Positions 41,687-50,189 of a stretch of DNA of 56,146 nt are shown in pieces; positions within the stretch are counted from its first letter, which is position 1; each line of letters starts with the position of its first letter. The position numbers were made by a program, and so were the translations under genes. Under the pieces are notes generated by a model that did no database searches, was not told the DNA's origin, and worked only from the letters and a program-made list of their open reading frames with translations. This DNA is from Streptomyces corynorhini (lineage in GTDB: Bacteria > Actinomycetota > Actinomycetes > Streptomycetales > Streptomycetaceae), in the NCBI RefSeq assembly GCF_003346515.1, contig NZ_QQNA01000097.1:1-56146 (forward strand), given 5' to 3'.

Positions 41687-43986
41687 GCAACGACGCGGCC
41701 ACCGGGGCCCCGACGCTCGACGGCCCGCAGCAGGAGCCGCCCGCGCACGGCCTCGGTGCGTCCCTCCCCCCGGCCGACGCGCGCGCGAAGACCGAGGGCA
41801 CCTTCCCGTACGCCGCCGACCTGTGGGCCGAGGGACTGCTGTGGGCCGCCATCCTGCGCGCCCCGCACCCGCACGCCCGCATCGTCTCCATCGACACGGC
41901 CGCCGCCGCCGAAATGCCCGGCGTACGGGCCGTCGTCACCCACGAGGACGTCCCCGGCGACTCGGCGTACGGCAGGCGGGTCGCCGACCGGCCCGTCTTC
42001 GCCGCCGACGTCGTACGCCACCACGGCGAGGCCATCGCCGCCGTCGCCGCCGACCACCCCGACACGGCCCGGCTCGCCGCCGCCGCCATCGCCGTCGAGT
42101 ACGAGGTGCTCGAACCGGTCACCGACCCGGAGAAGGCGTTCGCCGCCGAACCGCTGCACCCCGACGGCAATCTGATCCGCCACATCCCGCTGCGCTACGG
42201 CGACCCCGCGATCACCGGCGAGGTCGTCGTCGAGGGGCTCTACCGCATCGGCCGCCAGGACCCGGCGCCCATCGGCGCCGAGGCGGGCCTCGCCGTGCCG
42301 CGACCGGACGGCGGCGTCGAGATCTACACCGCCTCCACCGACCCGCACACCGACCGCGATCTGGCCGCCGCCTGCTTCGGGCTCGCCCCCGAGATGGTCA
42401 AGGTCGTCGTCACCGGCGTCCCCGGCGCCACCGGCGACCGCGAGGACCCCGGCTTCCAGATCCCGCTGGGCCTGCTCGCCCTGCGCACCGGCTGCCCGGT
42501 CAAACTCGCCGCCTCCCGCGAGGAGTCCTTCCTCGGCCACGCCCACCGCCACCCCACCCTGCTGCGCTACCGCCACCACGCGGACGCCGAGGGCCGCCTC
42601 GTCAAGGTCGAGGCCCAGATCCTGCTGGACGCGGGCGCGTACGCCGACGCCTCCTCCGAGTCCCTGGCGGCGGCCATCGCCTTCGCCTGCGGCCCCTACG
42701 TCGTCCCGCACGCGTTCATCGAGGGCTGGGCCGTCCGCACCAACAACCCGCCCTCCGGCCATGTGCGCGGCGAGGGCGCGATGCAGGTGTGCGCCGCCTA
42801 CGAGGGCCAGATGGACAAGCTCGCCGCCAAGCTCGGCGTGGACCCGGCCGAACTCCGGCTCCGCAACGCCCTCGCCACCGGCGACATCCTGCCCACCGGC
42901 CAGACCGTGACCTGCCCGGCGCCGGTCGCCGAACTGCTCACCGCCGTACGGGAGTACCCGCTGCCCCCGCTCCCCAAGGACACCCCGGAGGCGGCCTGGC
43001 TGCTGCCCGGCGGCCCGGAGGGCGCGGGCGAGCCGGGCGCGGTACGGCGCGGCGTCGGCTACGCGCTGGGCATGGTCCACATGCTCGGCGCCGAGGGCGC
43101 GGACGAGGTCTCCACCGCCACCGTCAAGGTCCACGACGGAGTGGCCACGGTCATCTGCGCGGCCGTCGAGACGGGCCAGGGCTTCGCCACCCTCGCCCGC
43201 CAGATCGTGCAGGAGACGCTCGGCATCGAAGAGGTCCACGTCGCCTCCGTCGACACCGACCAGCCCCCGGCGGGACCGGCCGCCCACGGGCGCCACACCT
43301 GGGTCTCCGGCGGCGCGGTCGAACGGGCGGCCAAGATGGTCCGCACCCAGCTCCTCCAGCCGCTGGCGCACAAGTTCGGCATGTCCACCGAGCTGCTCCA
43401 GATCACCGACGGCAAGATCACCTCGTACGACGGGGTGCTCTCCACCACGGTCACCGAGGCGATGGACGGCAAGGAACTCTGGGCCACCGCCCAGTGCCGC
43501 CCGCACCCCACCGAGCCCCTCGACGCCTCCGGCCAGGGCGACGCCTTCGTGGGCATGGCCTTCTGCGCGATCCGCGCGGTCGTCGACGTCGACATCGAAC
43601 TCGGCTCGATCCGCGTCGTGGAGATGGCCGTGGCCCAGGACGTCGGCCGGGTGCTCAACCCGGCCCAGCTCGCCACCCGTATCGAGGCCGGCGTCACCCA
43701 GGGCATCGGCACGGCCCTCACCGAGAACCTGCGCACCAACCGGGGCGTCGTGCGCCGCCCCGACCTCACCGGCTACGCCCTGCCGACCTCGCTCGACGCG
43801 CCGGACATCCGCATCGTCAAGCTGGTCGAGGAGCGCGACGTGGTGGCCCCCTTCGGCGCCAAACCGGCCAGCGCCGCCCCGGTGGTCACCTCCCCGGCGG
43901 CGGTGGCCTCGGCGGTACGCGCCGCGACGGGCCGCCCGATCAGCCGCCTCCCGATCCGCCCACAGGCGGCGGTGGCGGCGCCGTGA
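41683..43986 (+). CDS. Xanthine-dehydrogenase-family molybdopterin subunit, diverged active site
   Basis: 767 residues from GTG 41683 (GGAGG 7 nt upstream; GTGA overlap). The family fold is clear: EGTFPYAADLWAEGLLWAAILRAPHPHARI, VRGEGAMQVCAAYEGQMDKLA, ETGQGFATLARQIVQETLG and QDVGRVLNPAQLATRIEAGVTQG. Two landmarks are missing. The usual GGGFGGK loop is replaced by GVPGATGDREDPG. The C-terminal GAKGxGE that carries the catalytic Glu reads FGAKPASAAPVV. The enzyme may therefore be inactive as a hydroxylase or use different chemistry. No accessory Moco genes are adjacent. Confidence 0.9.
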   Translation: MSNDAATGAPTLDGPQQEPPAHGLGASLPPADARAKTEGTFPYAADLWAEGLLWAAILRAPHPHARIVSIDTAAAAEMPGVRAVVTHEDVPGDSAYGRRVADRPVFAADVVRHHGEAIAAVAADHPDTARLAAAAIAVEYEVLEPVTDPEKAFAAEPLHPDGNLIRHIPLRYGDPAITGEVVVEGLYRIGRQDPAPIGAEAGLAVPRPDGGVEIYTASTDPHTDRDLAAACFGLAPEMVKVVVTGVPGATGDREDPGFQIPLGLLALRTGCPVKLAASREESFLGHAHRHPTLLRYRHHADAEGRLVKVEAQILLDAGAYADASSESLAAAIAFACGPYVVPHAFIEGWAVRTNNPPSGHVRGEGAMQVCAAYEGQMDKLAAKLGVDPAELRLRNALATGDILPTGQTVTCPAPVAELLTAVREYPLPPLPKDTPEAAWLLPGGPEGAGEPGAVRRGVGYALGMVHMLGAEGADEVSTATVKVHDGVATVICAAVETGQGFATLARQIVQETLGIEEVHVASVDTDQPPAGPAAHGRHTWVSGGAVERAAKMVRTQLLQPLAHKFGMSTELLQITDGKITSYDGVLSTTVTEAMDGKELWATAQCRPHPTEPLDASGQGDAFVGMAFCAIRAVVDVDIELGSIRVVEMAVAQDVGRVLNPAQLATRIEAGVTQGIGTALTENLRTNRGVVRRPDLTGYALPTSLDAPDIRIVKLVEERDVVAPFGAKPASAAPVVTSPAAVASAVRAATGRPISRLPIRPQAAVAAP

Positions 43987-43990
43987 ACGC

Positions 43991-44027
43991 GAGAGCGGCC
44001 GCTCCCCGGAGGGGAGCGACCGCTCTC
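43991..44027 (+). terminator. Terminator of the molybdo-hydroxylase-like operon
   Basis: Two 17-nt arms (43991-44007 and 44011-44027) pair with a single mismatch around a 3-nt loop, followed by actgtcttt. Confidence 0.85.
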
Positions 44028-44042
44028 ACTGTCTTTCCGCGA

Positions 44043-44143
44043 CGGTGGCGGTGGCGGGGGTCGGGCCCGCGTAACTCTCCGCGGGCGGAGCCTGCTGATG
44101 GATGCCGTGCAGGTGAGTTCCTGAACCGCTCGGGCGCGGGGTG
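44043..44143 (-). pseudogene. Decayed tRNA-Cys copy A with anticodon-arm insertion
   Basis: This is the leftmost of three tandem copies with a 124-bp period. It keeps the D-arm (CCCGAGCGGTTCAGG), CACCTGCAC and GAGTTACGCGGG. The TTCGATT of the T loop has become CCCGACC, and the acceptor no longer pairs. It carries the same 30-nt segment in the anticodon arm as copy B, with one substitution. Confidence 0.75.
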
Positions 44144-44166
44144 GGGGTGCTGGGGCGGGTGATGTT

Positions 44167-44267
44167 TGGAGGCCGTGGCGGGAATCGAACCCGCGTAACT
44201 CTCCGCGGGCGGAGCCTGCTGATGGGTGCCGTGCAGGTGAGTTCCTGGACCGCTCGGGCGCGCGGCG
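44167..44267 (-). pseudogene. tRNA-Cys copy B with anticodon-arm insertion
   Basis: The T arm and the 3' end including the encoded CCA are identical to the intact tRNA next door. The 3' part of the anticodon loop/stem is replaced by 30 nt where the intact gene has 4 nt (AAGC). The 5' acceptor strand has two mismatches. The outer ACTC/GAGT stem remains, enclosing two small hairpins (CCTGC/GCAGG and CTCCGC/GCGGAG). It is unlikely to be a working tRNA unless the insertion is removed. Confidence 0.75.
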
Positions 44268-44290
44268 GGGCGGTTGGGGCGGGTGATGTT

Positions 44291-44365
44291 TGGAGGCCGT
44301 GGCGGGAATCGAACCCGCGTAACTCGCTTTGCAGGCGAGTCCCTGAACCACTCGGGCACACGGCC
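44291..44365 (-). tRNA. tRNA-Cys (GCA)
   Basis: The gene runs from GGCCGTG (5' acceptor strand) to CACGGCC-T-CCA, with CCA encoded at 44291-44293. The 7-bp acceptor, the D arm, the anticodon stem ACTCGC/GCGAGT with loop CTGCAAA (anticodon GCA) and the T arm GCGGGTTCGATTCCCGC are all intact. Two decayed tandem copies lie downstream of it. Confidence 0.93.
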
Positions 44366-44615
44366 GTGTCCTGATCTGTTCTCCTTGCCCTCTCGAAGGT
44401 AGGCGCCCCGGGCGCCTGGCTCAAGGGTGCCAGGACCCGTGCAACGCGACTGCCATACGCCGTTCACGGACGGGGCACGGACGGGGCATGGGCGGGGTGT
44501 GCGCGGGCCGTGGACGGGGGGCACGCGTGGAAGCCGCGGTCGTACGCCCAAGGGACCAGGACGGATACACCGCGCGACAGGGCTCACCGGGGGATACGCC
44601 CCTTACGCTGGGGCC

Positions 44616-46115
44616 ATGACCGTCCCCGACCCAGGCGACACCACCGCCCCACCTGACCTTGCCGCCTCCGCCGTCTCCGCCCCGCCGGGGACCGGCTCCG
44701 CCGCGTCGTCGCTGCCGCGTGCGGGCGGGGTTCTGGGGCCCGAGCACCGGGCGCTCAGCGTCGGGATCGTCTCCGTGGTCCTGCTGATCGCGTTCGAGGC
44801 GACCGCCGTGGGGACGGCGATGCCGGTGGCGGCGCGGGAGCTGAACGGGATTCCGCTGTACGCGTTCGCGTTCTCCGCGTACTTCACCACCAGCCTCTTC
44901 GCGATGGTGTTCTCCGGCCAGTGGGCCGACCGCTCCGGGCCACTCGCGCCGCTCGCGACGGGGATCGGCGCGTTCGGTGCCGGGCTGCTGCTGTCCGGGA
45001 CGGCCTCCACGATGTGGCTGTTCATCCTCGGCCGCGCCGTCCAGGGCGTCGGCGGCGGGCTGGTCATCGTCGCGCTGTACGTGGTCGTCAGCCGTGCGTA
45101 CCCGGAGCGGCTGCGGCCCGCGATCATGGCCGCGTTCGCCGCGAGCTGGGTGATCCCCTCCGTGGTCGGACCGCTCGCCTCCGGGACCGTGACCGAGCAC
45201 CTCGGCTGGCGCTGGGTGTTCATCGGCATCCCCGTGCTGGTCGTCCCGCCGCTGGCGCTCGCGCTGCCCGCGATCCGGGCGCGGGCGGCGGGACCCGCCG
45301 ACCCGTCGGCGCCCGCCCCCGCCTTCGACCGGCGCCGGATCAGGCTCGCGTTCGCCATCTCGCTGGGCGCCGCGCTGCTCCAGTACGCGGGCCAGGAACT
45401 GCGCTGGTTCTCGCTCGTCCCGGCGGCGGCCGGGGTCGCCTTCCTCGTCCCCGCCGTCCTCGGGCTGCTGCCCGTCGGCACGTGGCGGGCGGCGCGCGGG
45501 CTGCCGTCGGTGGTGCTGCTGCGCGGCGTCGCGGCCGGGGCGTTCGTCTCCGCCGAGAGCTTCGTACCGCTGATGCTGGTCACCCAGCGCGGACTGTCGC
45601 CGACGATGGCCGGGCTCTCGCTGGCGCTGGGCGGGGCGGCGTGGGCGCTGGGCTCGTACGTACAGTCCAGGCCGCGTCTGGAGCCGTACCGCGAGCGGCT
45701 GATGGCGGGCGGCATGGTGCTGGTGGCCCTGGCCATCGCCGTGGCGCCCAGCGTGCTGATCGAGGCGGTCCCCGTCTGGGTCCTGGCGGCGGGCTGGGGC
45801 GTCGGCTGCCTCGGCATGGGCGCGGTGATCGCCTCGACGAGCGTGCTGCTGCTCAAGCTGTCGGCGCCGGAGGAGGCGGGCGCCAACTCGGCCGCGCTGC
45901 AGATCTCGGACGGTCTGTCCAACGTCCTCCTGCTGGCGGCGGGCGGCGCGGCCTTCGCGGCCCTCGGCGGCGGCGCGGTGGGCGCCCACGCCACGGCCGC
46001 CGACGCGGCGACGGGCTCGCATCCGGCGGCCTTCGTGGCGGTTTTCCTGCCGATGGCGGTGGTGGCGCTGGCGGGGGTGTGGGTGGCGACGCGGGTGCGG
46101 GTGCCGGTGCGCTGA
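44616..46115 (+). CDS. MFS transporter (drug/multi-substrate efflux type)
   Basis: 499 residues from ATG 44616. About 14 hydrophobic helices are seen. Motif A reads GQWADRSGPLAP and the motif-C-like helix includes GRAVQGVGGGLVIVALYVVV. The size and helix number suggest the DHA2/EmrB-like group. The substrate is not predictable. It is monocistronic, with the tRNA-Cys array upstream on the opposite strand. Confidence 0.88.
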   Translation: MTVPDPGDTTAPPDLAASAVSAPPGTGSAASSLPRAGGVLGPEHRALSVGIVSVVLLIAFEATAVGTAMPVAARELNGIPLYAFAFSAYFTTSLFAMVFSGQWADRSGPLAPLATGIGAFGAGLLLSGTASTMWLFILGRAVQGVGGGLVIVALYVVVSRAYPERLRPAIMAAFAASWVIPSVVGPLASGTVTEHLGWRWVFIGIPVLVVPPLALALPAIRARAAGPADPSAPAPAFDRRRIRLAFAISLGAALLQYAGQELRWFSLVPAAAGVAFLVPAVLGLLPVGTWRAARGLPSVVLLRGVAAGAFVSAESFVPLMLVTQRGLSPTMAGLSLALGGAAWALGSYVQSRPRLEPYRERLMAGGMVLVALAIAVAPSVLIEAVPVWVLAAGWGVGCLGMGAVIASTSVLLLKLSAPEEAGANSAALQISDGLSNVLLLAAGGAAFAALGGGAVGAHATAADAATGSHPAAFVAVFLPMAVVALAGVWVATRVRVPVR

Positions 46116-46228
46116 GCGGTGAGCGGTGCTCAGGACAGGGCCTGGCTAGGACACGGACTGGCCTAGTTGGTCTCTAGCGTGCTGCTGGTAGAAGACAGCC
46201 GGAACGGGAACACCGAAGGGCCGAGACC

Positions 46229-46831
46229 ATGACCGACCGCGACCTCACCGACCACTCCCCGGGCGACCACTCCCCGGGCGACCGCGACCTCACCGACCGC
46301 GACCCGGGCGCACGTCCGCCCGTCACGGGTGAGCGCGCCGACTGGCTCGCGGCACTGGCCAAGCAGCGGCACCTGCTGCGCTTCACGACCCGTGACCTCA
46401 CCGACGACGCGGCCCGTCGGCGGACCACCGCCAGCGAGCTGTGCCTGGGCGGCCTGGTCAAGCACGTCACGGAGGTCGAACGGGCCTGGGCGGACTTCAT
46501 CCTGAACGGCCCTTCGGGCATGCCGGACTTCACCGCGATGACCGACGCGGACTGGGCGCGCCGGGCCGAGGGGTTCCGGTTGCTGCCCGGGGAGACGCTG
46601 GCCGGTGTGCTGGCCGACTACGCGGCAGCGGCCCGCCGTACCGACGAACTGGTGGCCACCATCCCCGACCTGGACGCCACGCGATTGCTGCCGAAGTCCC
46701 CGTGGACCGAACCCGGCGCACGGTGGTCGGCACGCCAGGTGCTGCTGCACATCGTTTCCGAGACCGCTCAGCACGCGGGCCACGCCGACATCATCCGCGA
46801 GTCACTCGACGGCGCCAAGAGCATGGGGTAG
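46229..46831 (+). CDS. DinB family protein (DUF664 type)
   Basis: 200 residues. It is a four-helix DinB-like protein with metal-ligand histidines in GGLVKHVTEVERAWADF and VLLHIVSETAQHAGHADIIRE. The family includes thiol-dependent transferases that use bacillithiol or mycothiol. The N-terminal 30 residues are a repeat-rich stretch (two DHSPGD, two DRDLTD) not seen in most homologues and encoded by short tandem DNA repeats. The reaction is unknown. Confidence 0.88.
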   Translation: MTDRDLTDHSPGDHSPGDRDLTDRDPGARPPVTGERADWLAALAKQRHLLRFTTRDLTDDAARRRTTASELCLGGLVKHVTEVERAWADFILNGPSGMPDFTAMTDADWARRAEGFRLLPGETLAGVLADYAAAARRTDELVATIPDLDATRLLPKSPWTEPGARWSARQVLLHIVSETAQHAGHADIIRESLDGAKSMG

Positions 46832-46835
46832 ACGT

Positions 46836-46884
46836 CACCCGGGCCGGTAAGCCCCACCCGGGCCGCCAGACCTCACCCGGGCCG
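46836..46884. repeat. Three 19-bp-spaced copies of CACCCGGGCCG
   Basis: CACCCGGGCCG begins at 46836, 46855 and 46874, directly after the DinB stop. No function is evident. Confidence 0.7.
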
Positions 46885-46931
46885 GTGCGAGTGTGGCGCC
46901 CGTCGCACCTGTCCGTCCACCCGTCGGTTCA

Positions 46932-46977
46932 TACGAGGACCGGGCCCCCTCGCGGGTAGGGTGGCCCGGTCCTCGTA
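46932..46977. repeat. 15-bp perfect inverted repeat upstream of the helicase
   Basis: TACGAGGACCGGGCC (46932-46946) pairs perfectly with 46963-46977 across a 16-nt loop that contains TAGGGT. It is either a terminator for the DinB gene or a regulatory hairpin. It merges directly into the 30-bp minisatellite. Confidence 0.7.
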
Positions 46978-47110
46978 CGCGCGGACCCCGCCCACGCGGA
47001 GCCCGTACGTGCGGACCCCGCCCACGCGGCACCCGTACGTGCGGACCCTGCCCGCACGGCACCCGCGCGTGCGGACCCCGCCCACGCGGCACCCGCGCGT
47101 GCCGACCCCG
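46974..47110. repeat. 30-bp minisatellite, about 4.5 copies
   Basis: Units start at 46974, 47004, 47034, 47064 and 47094 with consensus CGTACGTGCGGACCCCGCCC followed by ACGCGGCACC. The unit length is a multiple of 3. The array ends 20 bp before the helicase GTG. Confidence 0.85.
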
Positions 47111-47129
47111 AGCGCCCGAACCGGAGACC

Positions 47130-48917
47130 GTGACTACTACCGCCGCCTCCTCCCACCACCTCTCGCCCGCCTTCCCGGGCCGCGCCCCCTGGGGCACCGC
47201 CAACAAGCTGCGCGCCTGGCAGGAGAACGCCCTCGGCCGCTACCTGGAGTCGCAGCCGCGCGACTTCCTCGCCGTCGCGACCCCCGGCGCCGGGAAGACG
47301 ACCTTCGCGCTGACCCTGGCGTCCTGGCTGCTGCACCACCACGTCGTGCAGCAGGTGACCGTCGTCGCGCCCACCGAGCACCTCAAGAAACAGTGGGCCG
47401 AGGCAGCCGCGCGTATAGGCATCAAGCTGGACCCGGAGTACAGCGCCGGGCCGGTGAGCAAGGAGTACGACGGCGTCGCCATCACCTACGCCGGTGTCGG
47501 CGTGCGCCCCATGCTGCACCGCAACCGGTGCGAGCAGCGCAAGACCCTCGTCATCCTCGACGAGATCCACCACGCCGGCGACTCCAAGTCCTGGGGCGAG
47601 GCGTGCCTGGAGGCGTTCGAGCCCGCGACCCGGCGGCTCGCGCTGACCGGTACGCCGTTCCGCTCGGACACCAACCCGATCCCGTTCGTGGCGTACGAGG
47701 AGGGCGACGACGGCATCCGCCGCTCCTCCGCCGACTACACGTACGGATACGGCAACGCGCTCGGCGACGGCGTCGTGCGCCCCGTCATCTTCCTCAGCTA
47801 CAGCGGCAACATGCGCTGGCGCACCAAGGCCGGTGACGAGATCGCCGCCAAGCTCGGCGAACCCATGACCAAGGACGCCGTCTCGCAGGCGTGGCGCACC
47901 GCGCTCGACCCGCGCGGCAACTGGATGCCCAACGTGCTGCGCGCCGCCGACCAGCGGCTCACCGAGGTCCGCAAGGGCATCCCCGACGCCGGCGCGCTGG
48001 TCATCGCCAGCGACCAGGACTCGGCGCGCGCCTACGCCAAGCTGATCCGCGAGATCACCGGTACGAAGGCGACGGTCGTCCTCTCCGACGACACCGGCGC
48101 GTCGAAGCGGATCGACGACTTCAGCGGCAGCACCGACCGGTGGATGGTCGCGGTCCGTATGGTGTCCGAGGGCGTCGACGTCCCGCGCCTCGCCGTCGGC
48201 GTGTACGCCACCACCATCTCCACCCCGCTCTTCTTCGCGCAGGCCGTCGGCCGTTTCGTGCGCTCCCGGCGGCGCGGCGAGACCGCCTCGGTCTTCCTGC
48301 CGACCATCCCGGGCCTGCTCGGCTTCGCGAGCGAGATGGAGGTCGAGCGCGACCATGTGCTCGACAAGCCGAAGAAGGGCGAGGACGACCCCTACGCCGA
48401 GTCCGAGAAGGAGATGGCGGAGGCCGAGAAGCTCCAGGACGAGGAGACCGGCGAGCAGGAGGAGTTCTCCTTCGAGGCGCTGGAGTCGGACGCCGTCTTC
48501 GACCGGGTCATGTACGAGGGCGCCTCGTTCGGCATGCAGGCGCACCCGGGCAGCGCGGAGGAGCAGGACTACCTCGGCATCCCCGGTCTGCTGGAGCCCG
48601 ACCAGGTGCAGATGCTGCTCCAGAAGCGCCAGGCGCGGCAGATCGCGCACAGCCGCAAGAAGCCGGACGCCGAGGCGGATCTGCTGGAGCTGCCCGCCGA
48701 GAAGCGGCCGGTCGTCTCCCACAAGGAGCTGCTGGGGCTGCGCAAGCAGCTCAACACCATGGTCGGCGCCTACGTCCACCAGAGCGGCAAGCCGCACGGC
48801 GTGATCCACACCGAGCTGCGCCGGGTGTGCGGCGGGCCGCCGAGCGCCGAGGCGACGGCGGGACAGCTGCGGGAGCGGATCGCGAAGGTCGGCGAGTGGG
48901 CGACCCGGATGCGCTGA
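47130..48917 (+). CDS. DEAD/DEAH-box superfamily-2 helicase
   Basis: 595 residues from GTG 47130. Motif Q/I region: LRAWQENALGRYL and VATPGAGKTTFALTLA (Walker A). Motif II is VILDEIHHAGD (DEIH), motif III LTGTPFRSD. The C-terminal RecA domain contains ALVIASDQDSARAYAKLI, VSEGVDVPRLAVGVYAT and QAVGRFVRSRRRGE. An acidic stretch (EKEMAEAEKLQDEETGEQEE) lies near 425-450. The substrate and role (DNA repair or RNA) are unknown. The frame stays open upstream through the minisatellite, but the GTG with GGAGACC is the sensible start. Confidence 0.9.
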   Translation: MTTTAASSHHLSPAFPGRAPWGTANKLRAWQENALGRYLESQPRDFLAVATPGAGKTTFALTLASWLLHHHVVQQVTVVAPTEHLKKQWAEAAARIGIKLDPEYSAGPVSKEYDGVAITYAGVGVRPMLHRNRCEQRKTLVILDEIHHAGDSKSWGEACLEAFEPATRRLALTGTPFRSDTNPIPFVAYEEGDDGIRRSSADYTYGYGNALGDGVVRPVIFLSYSGNMRWRTKAGDEIAAKLGEPMTKDAVSQAWRTALDPRGNWMPNVLRAADQRLTEVRKGIPDAGALVIASDQDSARAYAKLIREITGTKATVVLSDDTGASKRIDDFSGSTDRWMVAVRMVSEGVDVPRLAVGVYATTISTPLFFAQAVGRFVRSRRRGETASVFLPTIPGLLGFASEMEVERDHVLDKPKKGEDDPYAESEKEMAEAEKLQDEETGEQEEFSFEALESDAVFDRVMYEGASFGMQAHPGSAEEQDYLGIPGLLEPDQVQMLLQKRQARQIAHSRKKPDAEADLLELPAEKRPVVSHKELLGLRKQLNTMVGAYVHQSGKPHGVIHTELRRVCGGPPSAEATAGQLRERIAKVGEWATRMR

Positions 48918-49409
48918 GGCGCGTGTGGGCGAATGCGGTGATGGCGTAAAGATATGCGGCAGACGCGACAGCCGCGATAGCGCTGAGTGACGGGCGATCG
49001 CGAGAGTGTGCCCGACCGTGGCCGTTGTCCGCGTGGGCAACGGCCACCGCCATGTCACGATACGGCAGGACACGTCGCCCGAACCGGCCCTTTCGTGCGA
49101 GAGATACGGTCCGTTGGGGCGTCGTCCGGCGATGTCCGGCTCCTGTTCGGCCACGGAAGATCAACTCCGTACGGTTACCGTCCCGTAGCCTCCTGTGCCC
49201 GGATTCTGGACGAGGTCTTCCGCTCAGCGGTGTCCCTGGTTACTGTCCCCGCAATGTGAACGCCGCGTGGCGACTTCGCCGCACGGCGCGTCCGGTGGCG
49301 CCCCGCCCACCGGGGCCTCTCCGTGTGTCACCGACGGGACCGGTGCCGCAGGCCGTGAGAGCGCCGTCGTCACTCACTTTTGAATTCTCACTCCGAAGGA
49401 GAGGGCGTC
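48918..49409. other. Gene-free gap before the IclR gene
   Basis: 492 bp in which no reading frame looks like a protein. It is moderately AT-richer at its start (gcgtaaagatatgcgg) and just before the IclR gene (cactttt, tgaattctcac). It presumably holds the iclR promoter. No repeats or RNA structure stood out. Confidence 0.55.
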
Positions 49410-50051
49410 GTGACCGCGGAGACCTCCCAGACGCTCGACCGAGGGCTACGGGTCCTCAAGCTGCTCGCCGACACCGACCACGGTCTGACCGTGACCGAGC
49501 TGTCCAACAAACTCGGCGTCAACAGGACCGTCGTCTACCGGCTGCTCGCCACGCTCGAACAGCACGCCCTGGTCCGCCGTGACCTCGGCGGCCGGGCCAG
49601 GGTCGGCCTCGGCGTACTGCGGCTGAGCCGCCAAGTGCACCCGCTGGTACGGGAGGCCGCGCTGCCCGCGCTGCGCTCGCTCGCCGAGGACATCGGGGCC
49701 ACCGCGCACCTGACGCTCGTCGACGGGGCGGAGGCGCTGGCCGTGGCCGTCGTCGAGCCGACCTGGACCGACTATCACGTCGCCTACCGGACCGGATTCC
49801 GCCACTCGCTCGACCGGGGCGCGGCGGGCCGGGCGATCCTCGCGGCCCGGCAGGACGCGCACAGCGAGCCGCGCTGCACCCTCACCCACGGCGAGTTGGA
49901 GGCGGGCGCCAGCGGGGCGGCGGCGGCGCTGGTGGGGGTGACGGGGATAGAGGGCAGCGTGGGCGTGGTGATGCTCGCGGACGCCGTACCGGAACGGGTG
50001 GGTCCGCGCGTGGTGGACGCGGCGAGGGAAGTGGCGGACGCGCTGCGCTGA
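49410..50051 (+). CDS. IclR-family transcriptional regulator
   Basis: 213 residues from GTG 49410 after GAAGGAGAGG. The N-terminal winged helix reads LDRGLRVLKLLADTDHGLTV, TELSNKLGVNRTVVYRLLATLEQHALVRR. The effector domain is shorter than usual (about 130 residues; ALPALRSLAEDIGATAHLTLVDG, FRHSLDRGAAGRAILA). The ligand and targets are unknown. It is followed by a 15-bp GC hairpin. Confidence 0.9.
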   Translation: MTAETSQTLDRGLRVLKLLADTDHGLTVTELSNKLGVNRTVVYRLLATLEQHALVRRDLGGRARVGLGVLRLSRQVHPLVREAALPALRSLAEDIGATAHLTLVDGAEALAVAVVEPTWTDYHVAYRTGFRHSLDRGAAGRAILAARQDAHSEPRCTLTHGELEAGASGAAAALVGVTGIEGSVGVVMLADAVPERVGPRVVDAAREVADALR

Positions 50052-50089
50052 CGGTGGCGGGGCCCGTCCCTTTCCCCCCGTACCCCATA

Positions 50090-50126
50090 CCCTGCCCTGC
50101 CCTGCCCCGCCCAGGGCAGGGCAGGG
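50090..50126. terminator. Hairpin of CCCTG repeats after the IclR gene
   Basis: CCCTGCCCTGCCCTG (50090-50104) pairs perfectly with 50112-50126 around a 7-nt loop. Confidence 0.75.
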
Positions 50127-50189
50127 CACAGCGGGCCCGGCGCAGCGGGCTCGGCACGGGACATAGCGCGCGACAGATAGATTGACACC

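Noticed and set aside
44161..44365. tRNA-Cys array as an integration (att) site of the left-hand island
   Set aside because: The island ends 28 kb away and shares no sequence with the tRNA. No integrase lies next to the array.
46974..47110. 30-bp repeats as a CRISPR array
   Set aside because: Units are directly adjacent with no spacers, so this is a minisatellite.
46893..47129. Helicase start upstream of GTG 47130, including the repeat array
   Set aside because: The extension is Arg/Pro/Gly repeat without homology to helicases, and the GTG fits the conserved N-terminus. It is kept only as a finding to test.
49025..49582. Frame in the gap before the IclR gene
   Set aside because: It overlaps the iclR coding region in another frame and has shadow-type composition.
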